DNA of 64,000 nt from Nautilus pompilius (taxonomy: Eukaryota > Mollusca > Cephalopoda > Nautilida > Nautilidae), in the NCBI GenBank assembly GCA_018389105.1, contig JACATO010001081.1, positions 408,501 to 472,500 on the forward strand, given 5' to 3'. Positions 56,301-64,000 of this stretch are shown in pieces. A program made the position numbers and the translations under genes. The notes under the pieces are model-generated. The model saw nothing but the letters and a program-made list of their open reading frames with translations. It ran no database searches and had not been told where the DNA came from. How positions within the stretch are numbered: the first letter of the stretch is position 1; every line of letters starts with the position of its first letter.

Positions 56301-59300
56301 TTGTTATCTAGTAAATTACCCCACAATGTTTGCCTCTGTTGCATTCATGCAAATATTTTTCAGGCCATAAATTCTCTCCATAAAGCTATTTCAGACTTTC
56401 CACCCTGCTGCTTCCCTATGGCAGATCACTTAGTGTGTTCTGACCCCCCCCCACACGATTGTTGGAGAAACGACAGTACCTAGTGTGAAAATGGTAAGGT
56501 TTTTAACACACAGTTCAAGATTTACTTGATGATGCTGAGTCTAGCATCTTGGTATGTATGGAAAAAAATTGATGAAAACAGATTAAGACAGGAAGAAGGT
56601 ACAAGTGATCTGGTAAGACAAAATGCTCCCAGAATTTAACTATTGTTATGTTGAAGACAAACCTACCAAACAATGCAAAACAGCTAAATTGGGTTCCCCA
56701 AGTTTTCAAGCCAGTCATGCTCTCTTGCACTAATCAAGATGAAGTGCAATCAGTTTATTTGAATTTCAAACATATTTCTTCACAGCTGCCTCGTGGCACT
56801 CGAGTGAACTATAACCTATTTGGTTAGTGATAAATTAACACATGCAAGGGAGACAACTGTTATTCCATTCATGGAAACTCTTAAATGAATTACCTCAGCA
56901 TTTTACTAAACTGAATATTGGTCAGTTGGGCCAAGCTCCCAGCTGCCTTTTTAAATTCTACTCAAAGCACAGCGTTGAAATAGAGTGGAACTACTTTACT
57001 ACTTATCATGGCAAAATGTCAGCAGACTGCATATATTTGGAACAAAGTGAATTATTGTCATACTGCCATCAATAACATTGGTGTTTGCTGCAGCAGCAGC
57101 CTAATCATTACCCTCTATCATTGTGAAAGTATTGACAAGGCTGACATTGACACAGTTACTGAGGATATGAATCCAAGTGGATTTTTCTTATAAGGCAGTT
57201 CCCTTAACGAGGATATAGCATGGGACATCCATCTTATCCTTTCTGACCAAACAAGATAGTGGTTTGAGTAATACTGGAAAAGCTATGGGGGGAATTTCAG
57301 TGAAAGGTTGGTTTGTTGAATATATGAGAAATCATTTAATTCATAAAGGTGAGCTTGTGGCATCAGCAGTGGAGAAAGCGAAGATCTGATGGGAATGCCC
57401 AAGATAAAAGATGTTTTGCACTATGAATGTGAGAAAATTTTATGCAAAATTAAAAGGCTAACTTCTATCAACAGCTGTGGTCATTTTGATTTTGTATGTC
57501 AATTCTTGTGAACTTTGATTCAGTTTTTGTTCATCTAAAGTCCTATTTCTTGTTTGTTTATCATTCTTCTATGATATGCATACATTATGTTCCATTGCCC
57601 ATACCTCATAAATACTGGTCTTTGTAAAACATTCCAAAACAAGAGGTTATCATATTTTTCTTTTCACAAAGCTCATAAATTTATCTAACTTTATGATATT
57701 AAAATATAGTTATTTGGCTTAGTTTTAAATCTCAGGCATGAGAAAAATCCTATAGTTCTCAGTTAGTCATTTGAATTATTATTGTTTTTAACAATTTTAT
57801 TTTATTATCTAATATTGATAGTAATTTTTTTAAAAATCTTATTAAGCCATCTAGTTTTAATCTAGCTTAATAGTTTTTATAATTCAGTGTTGATGTTCAC
57901 TCCTTGATGGCATGTTTTCACCATAATAAATACTATTTAGAATGTCTTTGGTTTTTACTTTCATTTGAAGGTACCTTTGTGTAAATGTGAATACTTATGA
58001 TTCTAATAAAAATGGCAGAAATAAACAAAGCATTTTTTAGAACTTTTAACACCTTTAAAAAAGCAAATTTTGTCTCGAAACGGTATTCATTAGCTTAATA
58101 GTTGGTTTTAAAGACAAAACTTGTCTGGACTTAAATTTGGATTCTGGAAATTTTGGCCCTGACAATGAAATACTGTTAATAGTTATGGTAGAATAAGTTG
58201 TAGAAGTATCAGATTTTTTCTAAAAGGGCGGGGGGGGGGGATGTCCCCTTTTTTTGTAATATGAATAACAAAAACACTGGCCTGGTATTAAAAAATAGTA
58301 CATCAGACATGGTTGTGGTTGCTGTTATATATTAAGACACTTAGAGCTGATATGTACAGTATATGAATGTATCTGTTGCACATATGCAGAAAATCCCATT
58401 AAAATATAAATAACCATAGGTTGGCCCAAAACTATTTTATTAAAATTCTTATGGTAATTATAGTTAATTCTATGGTAATAGTATTCTTCATTCTGAATTA
58501 TATTCCGTATATGACTTGTAACTATGGAACATTTTACATTACCTCTCTCAACTCTATTTAGGATCAATTTGATAACCAGGAGTCTCGTACAAATTTTACT
58601 ATCTTCTGATCTTTATTATTAGTTATTATAGTAATGACATTCTGTTAACTATGATTTATTTTTCCATTAAGCTAAATGTATGCTTCCTACATGAGTTTCT
58701 CGTTGAGTTTAAAATCGTACTCAGCATAGTGAATAATGTATAGTAATCAAATTTATCATGGTAACTATTTATTTTGGTGTGTAGCTTTGGTAATTTTAAT
58801 TTTAACAATAATAGTTTGCGACTATGGTATTAGTTACAGTTTTTATAAATTCAGATATAAGAAGCTACTCGATGCAGAACCAAAAAAGAGGAAAAACTTT
58901 AAGTGGGAAAATAAGAATAGGTAAGTTCAAGTATTTGAAATTAAAAGGAACAAATTGAATTAGATTTTAAAAGGATGGTTATTTCTTAGATTTTCACTGA
59001 TAAATACAGTTGTGCAAATTAAATTGCAGAAAATTTCCTTGGCCTGGTTGATAATTTTTAAATTGTATTTTACTTTTCAAAATTCCATCAGAAGTTTCTC
59101 ATTTTCCGTTTTATTCTTAGATATAAATCTTATAGGGTTAAAATGGTAGCTGCTTTTGTTATTCTCTCAGTAACGTTCAGGAGATTCTCACATGCCCCAG
59201 CTGCCTATTTAGTTGACCTGCTAGACAGAATATGACAATGTTATATGGGCAGCAGATCAATTTAACACATTGTCTACATTTAACAGAAAAGCACAAGGGT

Positions 59301-62300
59301 CTGAAGAATATAATAAGCTTCAAGTACTAATCACCATCACATGAGAAAATCCATAATCTTTTAAGATTAGACCAGTATTATTTTAACAAATATTTATTTT
59401 CTATGTATATCAGACATACTCATTTCTTTCTGGAGGGTTATTTCTATTATATAAAAAGCCAGTATATGCCCCCCCCCCTAAACACTCTTGGCCTGATAAA
59501 GCAGGAAGTTTTATGTTTGCATGTAGTTTTGCTGTCAGTTTGAGGTAAAAAAGAAAAGTACCCTGACCTCTCTGGTTTAGGTGAGAAGTTTCAGCTGTGG
59601 TGATGATGATACAAGCTGCCCACTGGCAGAAAGAAAGAAACATCAGAAATTTTGGATTTCAGATATAAGCTACATTTGTGTGCAAATGATACAATCTTTT
59701 GGAATAAGTTTAGAAAAATTAGTGATCAGTGAATCTGTAGTTAGAGTTAAAAAAATTAAACTATTTACTATTGGATCAGATCTTCCTATTAGTTTTTGTC
59801 CTGTCAGTGCCAAACTTTGGGATCTTTTCCATTTCAGACCCAGAGAGATATCATCAAAACTACCAGTGTCATACTACAGAGAAACTATACCAGTAAAGAA
59901 AAAGGTAAAATTTACTGTAGTACATAAAATTAATATAGCATACTTTTTTCTTTTCTGCAACTCTATTTTAAACTTTCAGTTTTTGCACATATATATAAAT
60001 AAATTAAATAGAGACTTCTCATAACTGCAATCTTTTACTTATCCCAGTCATCCTATTTGTAGGTGTGGTGCATATCAGACTGGTACTGATTAATAATCAG
60101 TAACAATTTCCAGGCGGAGTCTTTGCCAAATATTTTTTTTTATTAGGTCATTACAAAGATTTTGTCGGTTTTTATTATGTTAATTTGGAGTATATTTTTG
60201 CATGCTCATGAAGGTGTATGTAGATAAGTTGTATATTGTTTTGTAGCGTGTGCTTTGGCATACATTATGCAAAACCTACCTTTTTAAAAATCATTAAATG
60301 AATATTTGTTTCAGGGTTCTGAGTAAAGTGTGTATAGAAAAGATTTTTATGTGCCATTTTGCTTCACGAGTTCAAACTAGGACACAAAGCGAGCAAGGCC
60401 ACTCGTAACATTAAGCAATACAGTAAATAAGCGCACAGTACAACAATGGTTTGCAAAGTTTCGATCAGAAGTGGTCCTCAAAGATAAGAAACTTGGACGT
60501 CCTTCCAGCTGTAATGATGACCGTCTGAAAGCCTCAGTTGAAGCTGATCCAAGAAAAACAGTGCAAGATTTGCTGGGGAGCTTGACGTAAGCACTGCAAC
60601 TATTTCCTGGCATCTTGATGTAATTGGCCAGATAAGAAAGCTTGACAAGTGGGTGCCTTACGAGTTGAATGAAACACAACAAAATTGTCAATTCGAGATC
60701 TGCTCTATGCTTGCCATGAGAAACAAAAACAGGCATTTCTTGACTGAATCAGTGTGATTAAAGATGGATCCCTTACAACAACCGCAAACGATCAGCACAG
60801 TGGCTCAACAGAGACAAGACGCCTAATCACATTCCAAAATCCAGCCTCCACCCAAAGGTCATGGTCACTGTCTGGTGGACTGCAACTGGTGTCATCCACA
60901 ATAATTTCTTGCAACTTGGTGAAAGGTTCTGCCATGAATTAAACATTGTTCATCAGAAACTCTCCCAACAACAGCCAGCATTGGTGAATCAAAGAAGCCC
61001 AATCCTGCTCCACGACAAAACTCATCCTCATGTTGCAAAAATGCAGAAAGTGAATACGTTTGGGTATGAAGTTCTCCCTCACCCAGCCTATTTATCAGAC
61101 CTTTCTCCCACAGACTACTACCTTTTCAAACACCTGGACAGCTTCCTCCGTATGAAATCTTTCTCCAACCTAGCAGCAAAGGAAACTGCCTTCCAACTGT
61201 TTATCAACTCCAATCCAGATTTTTTCGAAATGGTATAAATGCACTCATAGCTCTCTGGCAGAAGTGTACTGATTGTAATGGAACTTACTTTGATTAATAA
61301 ACTTCACGTGTAACAACAATATGAAGTCTCATCACTGCAGTAAAAAAAAAAAAAAAACATTTGTTAACAACTTAATACCTAAAGAAACTGCTAAATTTGG
61401 TTTCAGATCCAGTCCTCTGAGTTAACTTATTCACCTGCACTCTTTTTTTACTTTTTAGGCTTACAATGAGAAAGTATTTAAAATTTGCTATTAACTGTTG
61501 TTTCAGATTAATCGAGATCCTAGGTTTGATGACCTTTCTGGGGACTTCAATGAATTGCTTTTCAACACAGCTTATTCTTTCATTGATGATCTCAAGGCCA
61601 AAGAAATGAGGGTAAGAATCATAGGCTATCAGTCGTAGTTTGTAACCTTTTCTGTATAGAACTAGAAACACTGACAAAAAAAAACCTCTAAGGATTGATT
61701 TGTATTCTGTTAGTTGACCAGTTTATTAAAACTTTTGTTTCACTTGTGATGTTCTACCTCATCTTGTGTGCATGTTGCATATTGAAATTACTTGTCTTCA
61801 GTGACTATATCAAAATCATTTAGATTCTGAAATAGCCAATATCTACTGTTTTCTGATCTTGTAATGTGTGTAATTTCAGATCTATAATAATGTCAAGATT
61901 TGACTAAATGTAATAATCAGGAACAAATACTAATGTTAATCTAAATTAGTATAAAAGACTGTCCAAATTGGAAGGTTGTAATATACATTTAATTACTCTT
62001 TGTTAGATGTTACAAAAGAAACTGGTGTCTGAAAAAGATTCAACAAAGAAGAGAGATATCAAATATCTGCTAGACAGAATGGTGAGTTTTTAAACATTCT
62101 CTCTACTTTTTTTTTTGTAAAAATAGTCATGCTTTTTTTCCTGTGGAATGTTGCCGTTCTTCACTGTAGTTTGTTTCATTTGATTTACACTGGTCAGATT
62201 TTTCTGCAGAATTGTATATTTCCTGTCAGCAGCAGATGAGCAAATTTTTGGTTTTGTCCTTTTTTTCCCCAAGTTTCAGAGCTCTACCACAAGTAGAACA

Positions 62301-63599
62301 TATATTCTGTTAGATGAAGATTAGTTTGGCTAGGCCTGTCTTTATAACTTAGTTTTTAGGACTAACAGATAATCACACAAGCTTAAGACTCTAGTATGTT
62401 GGTGACTAGGAACAGTATTCATTCATTGAATAATATTAAAAGATTTAGATCAGAGGTCCTGCAGTGGGATAACCCTGGGTGAATGGCATCATATATCCAA
62501 GCTTCAGCTTTTCAAATGAGTCAAGATTCCATTTATCATTTGCTAATGGCAATGTGGGTTTGCCACTTCACATCATGAACAGTTTTCCAGACAGCACGAT
62601 AAATTTAGTGTTGGCAGCATAAACACTAATTTTTCGGTCAGTCAGTAGTGCTGGACAAGAACCTGACATTCTGCCTCGTTAACCTTGCTGTGCTGGAATA
62701 GAGTGACTATGTTCAACTAGCCATTTAGAACTTCATTTTCAAGCAAGTCTGGAATAAGCTGGGGCATCATTTTTGTTAGTGGTACAATGTCAATAAGAGA
62801 CTTGGCACCATTATATCATTCATGGAAGGACTATGTTAACATTTGCCAATTTTCATGTCATGTTTTTTATTTTTTTTTATGTATATGAGCACAATCTAGT
62901 AATACTTGACTAAAATATGCTCAGTTCTTCTGATGGAATTCATCACATTATTCACAAGTCCATAAGTCTTATCTGTAACTTTGGTGACATTCAAAGACAG
63001 CAACAGAAAAGTGTACATTTTCATTCCAAATCATGCATTGGAACAGGAAAAAAATTTTTTTGTAGAAACAACAGACTAGCAGACACAAGGTCCACAGAGA
63101 GCATACCAAGAAAGTAGAAAACAGAGAGAAAGTTACAGTAAAGAAAAAGCGAGTTTGGTTTTTAAAGAAATGTAAGTAAATTGGTGGCGACCTATAGTAT
63201 TTACCAGGCCTTAATTTATACTAGAGATCTAACTCACTGTAGTGTGGTTACATTTCTTGTACAATTTCTCCCTGTTCTTTTGTGTGGAATAATCTGTTTA
63301 TCAAATTCTAATTCTTACATTTCCTGGGTAAGACTGCTTCATGCCATTGAATGTAATTCACCAATAATTTTAGACAAGAAGCCACACTGATGCTTAGTTT
63401 TTTTAAATATAATTCTCCTTTCATGCACACAAGTGTACTACATCTAAAAAAAAACTTTTATTTTACAGCTGAGCAAAAAGTTCTTCAACTTGCGGAAAAA
63501 TACCAAGAATTGAAAAAGAAGGGAAAGCTGAAAGGTTATCTGAAGAGAAAACAGAAGAAGAATGTAGCCAAGCAAGAAAGGAAATTACATAATATTTAA
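53379..63599 (+). CDS. RRP36: Ribosomal RNA processing protein 36 (complete)
   Basis: RRP36 is a nucleolar component of the small-subunit processome needed for early cleavages of pre-rRNA on the way to 18S. Exons: 1, 53379-53406; 2, 54307-54367; 3, 58855-58920; 4, 59838-59904; 5, 61507-61611; 6, 62007-62081; 7, 63066-63171; 8, 63469-63599. They total 639 nt, giving 212 residues plus TAA (human: 259, the difference mostly at the N-terminus). Family landmarks in order are VSFAELKRLREHLGTK, KNRPREISSKLPV, RDPRFDDLSGDFNE, KAKEMRMLQKKLVSE, WFLKKSEQKVLQLAEKYQEL and KGYLKRKQKKN. The C-terminal half is rich in Lys and helical. Exon 1 is only 28 nt; it was placed by its strong donor (ATGG|GTGAGA), matching phase and the fixed start. 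Confidence 0.95.
55750..57420 (+). pseudogene. Probable degenerate transposon-derived coding region
   Basis: The plus strand opens with CFCQGLETERKLDQYKEKMA and then AASRASQKKQSDKL. This is like the Cys-led, charged coiled segment of another multicopy transposase-like family I have seen in invertebrate genomes, but I cannot name it. Downstream the sequence remains less AT-rich and breaks into short frames (for example 56208-56483 and 56842-57075) with stops. Homology is not established beyond the first ~35 residues. Confidence 0.35.
58416..58440. mobile_element. Isolated mariner-type terminal repeat
   Basis: The words taggttggcccaaaact match the consensus style of mariner inverted repeats (ttaggttgg...caaaa). 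A partner end was not found nearby, so this is a solo end or the remains of a decayed MITE. Confidence 0.4.
60330..61300 (+). pseudogene. Degenerate mariner transposase gene
   Basis: Mariner motifs can be followed in order over shifting frames on the plus strand: a piece like KWSSKIRNLDVLPA, then KLDKWVPYELNETQQN-like text, WSLSGGLQLVSST against VTVWWTATGVIHN, then SPILLHDKTHPHVAKMQKV (family: ILLHDNARPHVA), then FGYEVLPHPAYLSDLSPTDY and YYLFKHLDSF. It ends LWQKCTDCNGTYFD. The catalytic N of HDN is K, and multiple stops and shifts are present. It sits in RRP36 intron 4 in the same sense as the gene. The inverted repeats have decayed. Confidence 0.85.
62082..63065. other. RRP36 intron 6
   Basis: AT-rich intron of about 1 kb. 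Nothing recognisable beyond splice signals (acceptor after a T-run at 63055-63065). Confidence 0.5.
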
Positions 63600-64000
63600 A
63601 CAGACTTTGGCTGTATGAGAAATAGCATTTAAAGACTAACATAGGCCCACTAGTAGTTCCATGTGATGTTGGAAAATTGAGAATACATTTTAGAAAAAGT
63701 TGAATTACCAAAAAACAATGCTTGTATTTATACATCCAGATTGTAAAATAGATGGTTCCTACATCCAAGAGAAATGTTTTTGTCCAACCTGTATCAAGTT
63801 CATGAGCTGCTGCTTTATTTTTCTCTGCTGAATCTGTACTCAAGGCAGTGATGCATCTCCTCCACCTTGATCACTAAATTTGTTTTCAGAGTCAAATCTA
63901 GTATCTGATCCACTGTATACCTAGTAAAGGCACCATGTTGTTACAGTGTCCATTTTAGCCCCAAAAAATCTGCATCATTTTTTATAAATTTTGACTAAAA
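63600..64000 (+). other. RRP36 3' UTR / downstream flank
   Basis: No canonical AATAAA is seen before the window ends, so the poly(A) site is either non-canonical or beyond base 64000. A minus-strand open frame here (63463-63843) overlaps the last RRP36 exon and shows no domain. Confidence 0.4.

Larger units (their letters stand above)
54368..58854. other. RRP36 intron 2 (4.5 kb)
   Basis: The largest intron of the gene. It holds a suspected transposon relic at 55750-57420 and a mariner-type terminal repeat at 58418; the rest is AT-rich. No alternative exon was recognised. Confidence 0.55.

Noticed and set aside
63463-63843. 126-codon minus-strand frame at the right edge
   Set aside because: It overlaps the last RRP36 exon, has no recognisable domain and consists of AT-rich hydrophobic codons.

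Overview
This is an AT-rich, intron-rich animal nuclear sequence. The three protein-coding genes are conserved across animals, their introns are mostly 0.3-5 kb with GT-AG ends, and the introns hold many DNA-transposon relics and tRNA-derived SINEs. The exons read like those of a bilaterian invertebrate, since identity to the human proteins is high but not vertebrate-level. The phylum cannot be settled by eye; a mollusc or another lophotrochozoan would fit. No prokaryotic feature, CRISPR array, rRNA or free-standing tRNA gene was seen.

Layout. (1) 949-23363, minus strand: the 5' part of the cytoplasmic dynein-1 heavy chain gene (DYNC1H1). Sixteen coding exons give about 819 residues of the N-terminal tail, and the gene runs off the left edge. 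(2) 23364-24327: a CpG-rich 964-base interval between two divergent starts, probably a shared promoter. (3) 24328-49951, plus strand: a complete SCYL1 gene (SCY1-like pseudokinase) of 20 coding exons and 824 residues. (4) 49952-53378: 3' UTR plus intergenic DNA without a recognisable gene. (5) 53379-63599, plus strand: a complete RRP36 gene (rRNA processing, 8 exons, 212 residues). All exon joins were checked by hand for reading phase and splice dinucleotides. The only join that fails is DYNC1H1 exon 3, which carries one extra base.

The genes belong to separate housekeeping systems: retrograde microtubule transport, COPI/Golgi traffic and early pre-rRNA cleavage. The head-to-head DYNC1H1/SCYL1 pair is the only arrangement that suggests co-regulation.

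The less ordinary content lies in the introns. A 1367-bp element with CACTGG... inverted ends and a TTA duplication carries the C-terminal part of a multicopy hypothetical protein. A 69-bp minisatellite appears to have been built from the 3' end of a mariner transposase gene. Other items are a piggyBac-type MITE, a pogo-type MITE beside a pogo-type transposase relic, two Tc1-like relics in opposite orientation, a mariner relic, four SINE copies, a dispersed repeat family with two copies, and an 85-bp tandem array.
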